DNA from: CAYVQB01 sp964453985
GTDB lineage: Bacteria > Babelota > Babeliae > Babelales > UASB340
Length of the DNA: 14,128 nt
Direction: 5' to 3'
Assembly: GCA_964453985.1 (NCBI GenBank)
Contig: CAYVQB010000024.1
Span: 1-14,128 of the forward strand
Shown: in pieces, positions 6,175 through 13,028 of the stretch
Position numbering within the stretch: the first letter of the stretch is position 1
Layout: each line of letters opens with the position of its first letter
The notes under the pieces: generated by a model
The model's database searches: none
Told to the model about the DNA's origin: nothing
What the model saw: the letters and a program-made list of their open reading frames with translations, nothing else
Position numbers and translations under genes: made by a program

Positions 6175-7122
6175 TTGAATTTAAGCAAATTTAAGGAAAA
6201 AATTAAAGACTTTTTAAGTTTCTTAGAGGTAGAGAAGAATGTTTCACCTAATACTTTAAGGGCTTATCAATCAGATTTGGGACAATTAGTAAAATTTTGG
6301 AAGAATATTGAAACTAAAGAAGTCAAAATTAAAATATCTTTCGATAAAGTTATTCGGCGATATATACTTTCCCTTTTTTATAAAAAGATAGCAAAGACGA
6401 CGCTTGCAAGAAAGATTTCTTGTATTCGATCTTTTACTCTTTTTCTAAAATCTATAGGCATAAAGTTAAGCTTGAATTTTAAGGCTCCTCGTATTGATAA
6501 AAAACTTCCTGTTACATTATCTGTTGATGAAATATTTTATTTATTAGACGGTGTAAAAATAGAAGAACTTCCTACAAGTTTTCCATACAGGGACAAGGCT
6601 ATTTTTGAACTTGTTTATGCAACGGGTGTCAGATGTTCAGAGATTGTTGGAGTTAAATTTTCAGACCTTGATTTTGAAAATAAACTTATAAAAGTTCTTG
6701 GTAAGGGGCGCAAGGAACGCATTGTTTTATTTGGCGGCAAGGCTCAAGAGAGTTTGGACTTTTATTTAAAAAAAGAACGCCCATTTTTGGATAGAAATCA
6801 AGACAATGAATATGTTTTTCTGAATTATGCAGGAAGATGTTTAACATCTCGTACCGTTCAACGAATTTTTGAGATGTTTAGAAAGTTTTTAAAAATAGAT
6901 CGCAAGCTTACTCCGCACAAGATTCGCCACTCTTTTGCTACTCATATGCTTAATCAGGGGGTTGATTTAAGAATTATTCAGGAGCTACTTGGCCATAAAA
7001 CTCTTGCAACAACTGAGATTTATACTCATGTTTCTTCGTCTCAGCTTGCACAGATGTGTGATGAAAAGCATCCTATGAATAGCTTGGATCATCTGGTTTT
7101 TGACAGTGGGGAAAGAAAGTAA
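6175..7122 (+). CDS. xerC: Tyrosine recombinase of the XerC/XerD family
   Basis: Xer recombinases resolve chromosome dimers at dif sites near the replication terminus. This 315-residue protein has the N-terminal SAM-like core-binding domain (about 8-95; SPNTLRAYQSDL) and the catalytic domain (about 112-295) with the full set: R153 (ATGVRCSE), K177 (GKGRKER), H248 and R251 (TPHKIRHSFATH), H274 (LLGHKTLATT) and nucleophile Y283 (IYTHV). Length fits XerC/XerD, both about 300. The TTG start is supported by AAGGAG (6161-6166), eight bases upstream; there is no ATG nearby in frame. Whether this is XerC, XerD or a single Xer acting alone cannot be decided here. No att repeats or phage genes flank it, so a housekeeping role is likelier than an integrase. 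Confidence 0.9.
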   Translation: MNLSKFKEKIKDFLSFLEVEKNVSPNTLRAYQSDLGQLVKFWKNIETKEVKIKISFDKVIRRYILSLFYKKIAKTTLARKISCIRSFTLFLKSIGIKLSLNFKAPRIDKKLPVTLSVDEIFYLLDGVKIEELPTSFPYRDKAIFELVYATGVRCSEIVGVKFSDLDFENKLIKVLGKGRKERIVLFGGKAQESLDFYLKKERPFLDRNQDNEYVFLNYAGRCLTSRTVQRIFEMFRKFLKIDRKLTPHKIRHSFATHMLNQGVDLRIIQELLGHKTLATTEIYTHVSSSQLAQMCDEKHPMNSLDHLVFDSGERK

Positions 7123-7133
7123 ATCAAAAAAAT

Positions 7134-7168
7134 AGCCCGAAGCTTTTCAACTCCGGGCCTTATTTATT
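7134..7168. terminator. Bidirectional rho-independent terminator
   Basis: GCCCG (7135-7139) pairs with CGGGC (7154-7158), extended across one mismatch by AG/CT (7141-7142 with 7151-7152). Leftward the stem is followed by TATTTTTTTG, a strong T-run that would end the minus-strand exported-protein gene. Rightward it is followed by CTTATTTATT, a weaker T-rich tail for the Xer gene. It lies centrally in the 58-base gap between the two convergent stop codons and is the clearest terminator in the window. Confidence 0.8.
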
Positions 7169-7180
7169 CAATATGATTTT

Positions 7181-7927
7181 TTAGCTTACAGGTCTTATAT
7201 AACCACTGGTTATAACGCTAAATTGTAGGAACTCTAGCATGAAATTATAGAGAACTTGAGTTCGAACTTTTTTCATATCGAATGCTTCAGGAAGCCCTGA
7301 TTTTTTTAGTCCATTGTTGTAGCCTTCAGCAAAGGCTTCAGCCATAGATTTTTCTCCGGCAATAAAATTAATTGAACTTAGTAAACTCCAAATAGGAATT
7401 CCCACTATTACCATACCTCCTGGTGCGTTTGTAAACTTTGCATAACTATAATTAAATAGTAGGCACTTATAATCTATTCCTGTGTCGAGCCTAATTTCAT
7501 TTTTTGTTTCATAAAAATTGAGATCGGTATCTGTAAAAAATATAAAATCGACTTTTAGGTCAAATTGAAACTTGTAGCCCAAGGAGACAATGTTTGATTC
7601 ATATTTTCTTGTTTTAACTTCACCTTTTTCGTTTTTAAAAGTCATTTCAAAACTAGGGTTTTGTGAGTCATAAATAAGTGCTATGTTAGGATCTACTGTT
7701 GTGGCAACACCTGTTACTTTGAACTTTTTGAGCTTTTCTGCTAAATGTTTTTTTACATTTGCATAGGAATTCTTATCTAGCTTATTGCCAACCCTTTCAT
7801 CTACTTTGTTATCTAAGAAATTTAATATTTCATCTTTTGTTAACTTAGGAGATTTTTTTTCTAGAGCAAAACTGTGTGAAAAAAGTGTTGTACAAATTAA
7901 AAACGCGATAGCAAATTTCTTTTGCAT
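7181..7927 (-). CDS. Exported protein of unknown function
   Basis: This 248-residue protein belongs to no family I recognise. It begins with a classical Sec signal peptide: MQKK, the hydrophobic core FAIAFLICTTLF, and a likely cleavage site after SHSFA (about residue 21). The mature part starts with a Lys/Glu-rich helical segment (about 22-70). A region of alternating hydrophobic and polar residues follows (about 70-165), probably beta-rich, then a Gly/Pro-rich hydrophobic stretch (about 168-190, GGMVIVGIPIWSLL), and a helical C terminus. I chose the ATG at 7927 because GAGGG precedes it by five bases; an upstream in-frame ATG at 7942 would place that ribosome binding site inside the gene. 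The gene is monocistronic, with its own predicted promoter and the terminator at 7134-7168. Periplasmic or outer-membrane location is inferred. Confidence 0.75.
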   Translation of the reverse strand: MQKKFAIAFLICTTLFSHSFALEKKSPKLTKDEILNFLDNKVDERVGNKLDKNSYANVKKHLAEKLKKFKVTGVATTVDPNIALIYDSQNPSFEMTFKNEKGEVKTRKYESNIVSLGYKFQFDLKVDFIFFTDTDLNFYETKNEIRLDTGIDYKCLLFNYSYAKFTNAPGGMVIVGIPIWSLLSSINFIAGEKSMAEAFAEGYNNGLKKSGLPEAFDMKKVRTQVLYNFMLEFLQFSVITSGYIRPVS

Positions 7928-7963
7928 GATTTCCCTCATCAAAAAACTGTTATTAAGATATTA

Positions 7964-8010
7964 TTAACATAAACGATAGTTTATCTTATTAGGTTTAGGT
8001 TATTTGTAAA
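7964..8010. promoter_or_regulatory. Divergent promoter region with a dyad (exported protein / mrdA)
   Basis: On the minus strand, TTTACA (8010-8005) and TAAGAT (7988-7983), 16 bases apart, could drive the exported-protein gene. On the plus strand, TTAACA (7964-7969) and TTATTA (7986-7991), also 16 apart, could drive mrdA, more weakly. ATAAAC-GATA-GTTTAT (7969-7984) is a perfect 6-bp dyad lying over the leftward -10 box and inside the rightward spacer, a possible operator. AT content makes chance matches likely. Confidence 0.35.
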
Positions 8011-8022
8011 GAGAAAAATTGA

Positions 8023-9735
8023 ATGTTTCAACATACTATTAGAAATAGAAAAATATTATATACTCTGTGCGGCTTTTTTGCTTTTGTTTTCATAATAATC
8101 GTACGCTTATTTTATTTACAAATTATACAACGTAATGCCTTCTGTGCTTTAGGCGAAAGAAACTATTTAAGAACAGAAGTGATTCTGCCTTTAAGAGGCA
8201 ATCTACTTGATTGTAACGGTGTTTTATTAGCAGCAAATAGGCCCGTCTTTGATTTGTATTGGCATGGCACCGGTTGCTGGAATACCGTACAGCAAGATTT
8301 CTTAAAAAAAGTAGAAGCTGTTTTAGATATTGATTTTACCAAAGAAGCAAAAATAAACATGTTAAGATCTGTTTCTTTACGTTCAAGAAGAATGCTTTTA
8401 AAGTCGGATATAAGTTTTGAACAACTATGTAAAGTGAGCGAGCAATGTGCAAACTCCTCTAATCTTGTAATAAAAAATAGCTTTAAAAGAATTTATCCAT
8501 ATAAAAATATGGCAAGCCATATTGTAGGCTACCTAGGTAGAGATTACGATGATTATACAAAGATGGGCCTTTCTGGATTAGAAAAGATATTTCAAGATGA
8601 TTTAAAAGGTGAATCTGGTTATATCTTGAATGTAATAAATTCTAAAGGTAAAAAGCTTTTTCAAAAAGATACACAAGATGCAAAAGCCGGAAAAGATATT
8701 GCTTTAACATTAGATTATAATTTACAAAAAATTGCAGAAAAGCTCTTTGCTCCAGATCAAAGTGGAGCCTTTATAATTATGGACCCTGCAACTGGAGACT
8801 TGAAAGTTTTTTTATCTTACCCAAACTTTGATCCAAATGTTTTTTTAGCGCCTATAAGTCAACAGGATTGGGTAGGCAAACTATCTTATAATAATCCATT
8901 ATTAAATCGCGTTACAAATGCCGTTTATCCTCCTGCATCTTTATATAAATTGGTAACGTTTACCGCAGGACTTGAAGAAGGAATTATAGAATGTGATACA
9001 GAGTTTAAGTGTAAAGGTTTTGTTCAGTTTGGAGGCAGGAAATATCACTGTATAAGGCACTGGGGGCATGGAAAAATAGACCTGCAAACGGCTGTTGCCT
9101 ACTCATGTAATATTCCGTGTTTTGAGATTGCACAAAAGATAAAAATAAATACCTTGGCCGAGTATGCATATCGTTTAGGCCTGGGTTCAAGGACTGGCTT
9201 TTTATTGCCAGAAAAGCCGGGATTAATTCCTAGTTATGAATGGAAAGTTGCCATGAAAAATGAGCCTTGGTGGCCTGGCGAGACTTTTTCTGCGTCGATT
9301 GGTCAAAGCTATAATCTTGTGACGCCTTTACAGATGGTTAAGATGTTTTCTTCTATTTTTACAGGGTACTTAGTAAACCCTAGGATTTTGTTGGATACAC
9401 CAATAGAAAAAAAAGATCTTGAGATATCACAGAAGACATTAGACTTTTTAAGACAGGCAACAAGGCAGACGGTTTTGATAGGTTCTGCTAAAAAATTAAA
9501 TAGCCTGAAGGACTTTGTAATTCATGCAAAAACAGGAACAGCTCAAACTAGTAGCTTGGGTAGGAAAAGAGTAAATAAAAACCAGCTTGAACATGCTTGG
9601 TTATCCTGCTACTTTCAATACAAAGATTTTCCCCCTCTAACTATGATTGTTTTAGTAGAAAATGTTGGTTATTCAGTGCCTGCGCGGGATATGGCATTTA
9701 AATTTTTAGATTCTTACAGGAAGTTATATGAGTAA
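8023..9735 (+). CDS. mrdA: Penicillin-binding protein 2, peptidoglycan transpeptidase
   Basis: This class B penicillin-binding protein (570 residues) cross-links peptidoglycan during cell elongation, normally together with RodA. An N-terminal membrane anchor (about 11-30) leaves the enzyme in the periplasm. The pedestal motif RGNLLDCNG is at 58-66. The transpeptidase domain (about 245-570) has nucleophile S306 with K309 (PPASLYK), S361-C-N363 and K503-T-G. MrdA-like features are HWGHGKIDLQTAVAYSCN (346-363) and the Trp-rich WWPGETFSASIGQ (416-428). The SxN triad reads Asn as in FtsI, whereas E. coli PBP2 has Asp; I still favour PBP2 for the surrounding sequence. No rodA is adjacent. It is the first gene of a four-gene operon and overlaps gmhB by 8 bases. 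The ATG is preceded by AAAGAG. Confidence 0.88.
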   Translation: MFQHTIRNRKILYTLCGFFAFVFIIIVRLFYLQIIQRNAFCALGERNYLRTEVILPLRGNLLDCNGVLLAANRPVFDLYWHGTGCWNTVQQDFLKKVEAVLDIDFTKEAKINMLRSVSLRSRRMLLKSDISFEQLCKVSEQCANSSNLVIKNSFKRIYPYKNMASHIVGYLGRDYDDYTKMGLSGLEKIFQDDLKGESGYILNVINSKGKKLFQKDTQDAKAGKDIALTLDYNLQKIAEKLFAPDQSGAFIIMDPATGDLKVFLSYPNFDPNVFLAPISQQDWVGKLSYNNPLLNRVTNAVYPPASLYKLVTFTAGLEEGIIECDTEFKCKGFVQFGGRKYHCIRHWGHGKIDLQTAVAYSCNIPCFEIAQKIKINTLAEYAYRLGLGSRTGFLLPEKPGLIPSYEWKVAMKNEPWWPGETFSASIGQSYNLVTPLQMVKMFSSIFTGYLVNPRILLDTPIEKKDLEISQKTLDFLRQATRQTVLIGSAKKLNSLKDFVIHAKTGTAQTSSLGRKRVNKNQLEHAWLSCYFQYKDFPPLTMIVLVENVGYSVPARDMAFKFLDSYRKLYE

Positions 9736-10228
9736 AATAAAGGCAGCATTTTTTGACCGGGATGGGACGATAATAAAAGATGTAAATTACCTATCACGTT
9801 TAGACCAGATAGAATTAATCCCAGGTATTATAAACTTGTGTCATTCTTTACAAAACGCTGGGTACAGGCTTTTTGTTATCACAAATCAATCAGGTGTTGC
9901 ACGTGGTTATTTTGATGAATCTTTTGTGCAAAGTACCCATAAAAACTTAAAAACTCTTTTTGAAAAAGAACTTGTAACTTTTGAAAAATTTTATTATTGC
10001 CCTCACCATCCGGATCAGGCTATATTTGATAAATATTTAAAAAAATGTGATTGCCGCAAACCGCAAGCAGGGTTATTCTTTGAGGCTGCAAAGGAGTTTA
10101 ATATAGATTTATCGCAATCTTTAATGTTTGGGGATAAAATGCTAGATGTTGAATCTGGCCAAAAAGCCGGGTGTAAAAGCTTTTATATACAAGAAGTTTT
10201 AAAAAAAGAGGGTGATTATGGATGGTAA
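9728..10228 (+). CDS. gmhB: HAD-family phosphatase, D-glycero-D-manno-heptose 1,7-bisphosphate type
   Basis: This 166-residue enzyme belongs to the GmhB/histidinol-phosphatase group of HAD phosphatases. GmhB removes the C7 phosphate of heptose 1,7-bisphosphate on the way to ADP-heptose for the lipopolysaccharide core. Visible motifs: nucleophile D10 and acid/base D12 (FFDRDGT), T52-N53 (ITNQSG), K111 (CRKP), D136 and D140 (FGDKMLD). The zinc loop of the group is present as C91-x-H93 and C107-x-C109. It is slightly shorter than the E. coli enzyme (191). The ATG lies within ATGAGTAA at the mrdA stop, with AGGAAG upstream, so the two are translationally coupled. Substrate (heptose or histidinol phosphate) is inferred; no his genes are nearby, and the envelope context favours heptose. 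Confidence 0.85.
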   Translation: MSKIKAAFFDRDGTIIKDVNYLSRLDQIELIPGIINLCHSLQNAGYRLFVITNQSGVARGYFDESFVQSTHKNLKTLFEKELVTFEKFYYCPHHPDQAIFDKYLKKCDCRKPQAGLFFEAAKEFNIDLSQSLMFGDKMLDVESGQKAGCKSFYIQEVLKKEGDYGW

Positions 10229-11249
10229 TATAATACTTTTTTATGCTTTTGATATTGGTGATGAGATTCATCTTAGCGAAATTAAACAAAAATCTTTGGT
10301 AAAAGTTAGATCGGTGCCACTTTCTCCATATTTCAAAGATTATCATATACCTTTGAATTTTAGCTTGAAAGATTCTAAGTATTGTATTTCAAGTGATATA
10401 CATGCTTTTGGTGTCCTGTCTTTTTGTTATAAAATACCATTTGATAGTTCTTTTGAAGAATTAAAATCAAAGCTTATAGATATAAAAGATGACTTTGATC
10501 AAATTAGTAAAAAAGATGCCAAACAGGTTTTTGAATTGCTTTTGCCTGCAATCAAAAAACCTCGCTTTTTTAATCTTGATAATTTTTATTACACAGTTCA
10601 AGTTAATCCTGTTGAAGGTGTGAATCCTCAGGAATTTAAAGATAAATATGGCAATACAATAGCTTCTTTATTACGTCTTGAAACACAAACGCTTTCTGAA
10701 TATCAAAAAAAAGAAATTTTAGCAGCAACCACAGGTTATTCAGGTAATGATATGATCATTATAGATAGTGAAGCATCGTTTATTTATGATAATGAATACT
10801 TTGAATCTTTAGAGTTTTTTGGTTTTGCTAATATCCAACAGTTAGAGTTACAATATTTTGATAGGTTATTGGACGAAAAACTTACCTATTATTACAAACA
10901 AAAATCATACAAAGTTCCTTGGAAAGCTTACATCCCGTTCTTGGGTGAGGCTGTAGATTTACCCGTTTCACAATTAATTACCTTACAGGTTGATATCTCT
11001 GTTATTACAGAACGTTTAGAAAACAGTATTAAAATAGTTGGAGATAGTTATTTTTCTCATCTTTATTCTATTATTACAAAGCAGTTGGCTATACCTGAAT
11101 GGCGTGGTTCTATAAAAGAGAAAATGGACATTATAAAAGAATTTTACAATGTATACCAGGACCGTTTGGATATTATTCACGAAGAGTTTTTGAGCCTTGT
11201 TGTTATTATTTTAATAGCTTTGGAGACGATCATCGCTATTGTTAAATAG
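10218..11249 (+). CDS. Membrane-anchored protein resembling the DUF155/RMD1 family
   Basis: This 343-residue protein is mostly hydrophilic and ends in a single membrane segment (about 325-342, LVVIILIALETIIAIV) with one Lys after it, so it is probably tail-anchored with the bulk in the cytoplasm. The layout and end resemble DUF155 (RMD1/Sif2) proteins: IHAFGVLSFCYKIPF (61-75) near the front, a middle FFGFANIQQLE (200-210), then a helical stretch (255-320) leading into a Leu/Ile-rich segment with a conserved-looking Glu (E336). Assignment is from memory of the pattern. Eukaryotic members are linked to mitochondrial translation; bacterial ones have no settled role. The ATG at 10218 is preferred over the GTG at 10212 because GAGGG (10208-10212) precedes it by five bases. 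It overlaps gmhB by 11 bases. Confidence 0.65.
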   Translation: MDGNIILFYAFDIGDEIHLSEIKQKSLVKVRSVPLSPYFKDYHIPLNFSLKDSKYCISSDIHAFGVLSFCYKIPFDSSFEELKSKLIDIKDDFDQISKKDAKQVFELLLPAIKKPRFFNLDNFYYTVQVNPVEGVNPQEFKDKYGNTIASLLRLETQTLSEYQKKEILAATTGYSGNDMIIIDSEASFIYDNEYFESLEFFGFANIQQLELQYFDRLLDEKLTYYYKQKSYKVPWKAYIPFLGEAVDLPVSQLITLQVDISVITERLENSIKIVGDSYFSHLYSIITKQLAIPEWRGSIKEKMDIIKEFYNVYQDRLDIIHEEFLSLVVIILIALETIIAIVK

Positions 11250-11271
11250 TTGAAATCAAAAAGGAAGTAAC

Positions 11272-12045
11272 GTGATATCAAAAAAACAACACAACTTGAA
11301 AAACTTAAAAGAAAAAATAAAAAAAAGTTATGAGAAGGTTGCACAAAATAATAGTAACTGCAGCTTTGGCGGAAAAACATGTAATAATAGGGTAAAGGTA
11401 TCAGGAGAAATTGGTTATACAAAAAAAGAGCTTGAAGAATTGGCGGATGCAAATTTGGGTCTTGGGTGCGGGAATCCAATTAATTTAGGTGAAATTAAGC
11501 CTGGTCAAACTATATTAGATTTAGGTTCTGGAGGTGGATTGGATTGCTTTTTGGCTGCACAGAAAGTTGGAGATCAAGGAATCGTAATAGGTGTTGATAT
11601 GACACCAGCGATGATAGAGAAAGCAACCTTAAATGCTGTAAAGTATGGCTACAAAAATGTTGAGTTTAGGTTAGGCGATATTGAGAATTTACCTGTTGAT
11701 AGTGAAACGATTGATATCATTATTAGCAATTGTGTTCTTAGTTTAACCACAAACAAAGAGGCAGCGTTTAAGCAGGCGTATAGGGTTCTTAAGCCTGGTG
11801 GGTTAATGTATGTTTCTGATATAGTACTTCTTAAAGCTCTTTCTGAAAAACAAAGAACTGATAATAAAATGTTAGGGACTTGTGTGCTAGGAGCACTGCT
11901 AAAAGAAGATTATATAGAAAAATTAATAAAAGTAGGATTTGAAATAAAAATTTTAGATGAAGACCTTGGGGTTAACGAGAAAAAGTTTGATGATCCCTCT
12001 CTTTCTATTTCAAGCCTCAAATATATAGCGGTAAAAGCTAATTAG
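11272..12045 (+). CDS. arsM: Arsenite S-adenosylmethionine methyltransferase (ArsM-like)
   Basis: ArsM enzymes methylate As(III) with SAM, producing methylated and volatile arsenicals. This 257-residue protein matches closely: SAM-binding motif LDLGSGGGLDCFLAA (82-96), VGVDMT-type loop (IGVDMTPAM, 106-114), LGDIENLPV (135-142), ISNCVLSL (151-158), RVLKPGG (171-177) and the C-terminal TCVLGAL (203-209). The three arsenic-binding cysteines of characterised ArsM have counterparts at C66 (GLGCGNP), C154 and C204, and N-terminal C30 and C37 may replace the usual upstream pair. The GTG start is supported by AAGGAAG (11261-11267) a few bases upstream. It is 22 bases after the DUF155-like gene and is the last gene of the operon. 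No arsR, arsB or arsC is near. Another methyl acceptor is possible. Confidence 0.85.
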   Translation: MISKKQHNLKNLKEKIKKSYEKVAQNNSNCSFGGKTCNNRVKVSGEIGYTKKELEELADANLGLGCGNPINLGEIKPGQTILDLGSGGGLDCFLAAQKVGDQGIVIGVDMTPAMIEKATLNAVKYGYKNVEFRLGDIENLPVDSETIDIIISNCVLSLTTNKEAAFKQAYRVLKPGGLMYVSDIVLLKALSEKQRTDNKMLGTCVLGALLKEDYIEKLIKVGFEIKILDEDLGVNEKKFDDPSLSISSLKYIAVKAN

Positions 12046-12056
12046 ATTGCTTTGTC

Positions 12057-12836
12057 TTATAACTGTTTAGTGCATTCATAAATAATTATAGGTGCTTTTG
12101 AATCTGTTGCCGGTGATTTTGAGTAATCAATATATTTTTTAAACTTAGTGAATCCAGAATCTTGAAGTAGTTGGTCCATTTCGTCAAAGCGATAAAGATA
12201 TTGTTCAAAATTTTCAGACTCAGTTACTTCAAGTCTGTTCTCTTTAAACGATTTATATTCACATATAGATGAAAACATTTGTGTTTGCGAGTTGTATGAA
12301 GCAAAAGTGCTAATGTTTAACCTTGATCCATCATCTCTTGTATGTGAGCCGTAACACCAAATATTACATGGCTCTGGCAAAGATGTTATCGTTTCTATCT
12401 CTATAACAAATTTACCGTCAGGTGCTAAGTTATCGTACATTTTTTCTAAGCACTTTTTTGAATTACCGATGTTGGTTATCAAGCCCCATGAGCCAAATGG
12501 TATAAAAATTAATTTGTACTGTTTTTTGCTCTCAAAATCTTCTACAAATTGTTGCCAAACAGGAGCTTTTAGGGTGCTAATTTTGGCATGCTTTTGTTCT
12601 AAGGCATTTAGCATATGGCTTGATGCATCAAAACCTTCAATCTCTAGACCTTTTTGTAACATTGGAATAAGGAATCGTCCTGTTCCACACATTGGTTCTA
12701 AGATAGGACCTCTTGCTTTGATCGCATAATCCATATAAAAGTCTAAAACTTTAGCTGTATTTGGATGATCAGTGAGTTCTAGATCGTAGAATTCTGTAGA
12801 TAGTTTTTTATATGTTTTTAGTTCTGCTTTTTTCAT
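12057..12836 (-). CDS. Class I SAM-dependent methyltransferase, substrate unknown
   Basis: This 259-residue protein has a Rossmann-type methyltransferase fold. Motif I is ILEPMCGTGRF (45-55), the acidic SAM-ribose residue is D70 (IEGFDASSHML), motif II/III falls near YKLIFIPFGSWGLI (107-120) and the post-motif strand near LAPDGKFVIEIE (137-148). The N-terminal Tyr/Phe-rich segment (9-35) and a C-terminal beta-rich part (about 155-259) would set substrate choice; they do not tell me what is methylated. It is unrelated in detail to the neighbouring ArsM and lacks its cysteine pattern. The ATG at 12836 is used; a TTG three codons upstream is possible, and no clear Shine-Dalgarno exists for either. 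It converges with arsM across 11 bases without a visible terminator. Confidence 0.85.
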   Translation of the reverse strand: MKKAELKTYKKLSTEFYDLELTDHPNTAKVLDFYMDYAIKARGPILEPMCGTGRFLIPMLQKGLEIEGFDASSHMLNALEQKHAKISTLKAPVWQQFVEDFESKKQYKLIFIPFGSWGLITNIGNSKKCLEKMYDNLAPDGKFVIEIETITSLPEPCNIWCYGSHTRDDGSRLNISTFASYNSQTQMFSSICEYKSFKENRLEVTESENFEQYLYRFDEMDQLLQDSGFTKFKKYIDYSKSPATDSKAPIIIYECTKQL

Positions 12837-12915
12837 AGTATTCAAAAATATACCAGAAAAATTACCTTTATGCCATCAGGTCGCTTATTACAGTTTGAAT
12901 TTATTGCTTATTTGG

Positions 12916-12936
12916 GCGCACTTTTGCGCGTATTTT
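12916..12936 (+). terminator. GC-rich hairpin with T-rich tail in a divergent intergenic region
   Basis: GCGCA (12916-12920) and TGCGC (12925-12929) form a perfect stem over a CTTT loop, followed by G and TATTTT. It has the form of a short plus-strand terminator, but no plus-strand gene ends upstream: the nearest left gene starts leftward at 12836. It could insulate the downstream gene from antisense transcription, end a small RNA, or serve as a protein site. It is conspicuously GC-rich for this region. Confidence 0.35.
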
Positions 12937-12941
12937 GGCCT

Positions 12942-12970
12942 TTGTTTAGGGTGTTTAAAAGTAGTAAAAT
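12942..12970 (+). promoter_or_regulatory. Predicted promoter of the sialidase-like gene
   Basis: TTGTTT (12942-12947) and TAAAAT (12965-12970) are 17 bases apart. The same -10 box, TAAAAT, occurs in the predicted promoters at 189-194 and 2426-2431. The leader would be about 50 bases, ending in AAAGGA (13016-13021) before the ATG at 13029. Confidence 0.45.
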
Positions 12971-13028
12971 AGTATTATTAGCTCTAGATTTTATGGTTAT
13001 GATTAAAAGAAATTGAAAGGAATGTTTT

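Noticed and set aside
6175..7122. Xer gene as integrase of a mobile element
   Set aside because: Length and motifs fit housekeeping XerC/XerD; there are no flanking direct repeats, tRNA target or phage genes.
8163..9190. Two minus-strand frames (65 and 61 codons) inside mrdA
   Set aside because: They are opposite conserved PBP2 sequence and lack start signals.
10098..10346. Minus-strand frame of 82 codons over the gmhB end
   Set aside because: It is antisense to gmhB and the DUF155-like gene, with no start signals and low-complexity translation.
11177..11479. Minus-strand frame of 100 codons with hydrophobic translation
   Set aside because: It is antisense to the ArsM start and its hydrophobicity reflects the A-rich complementary strand.
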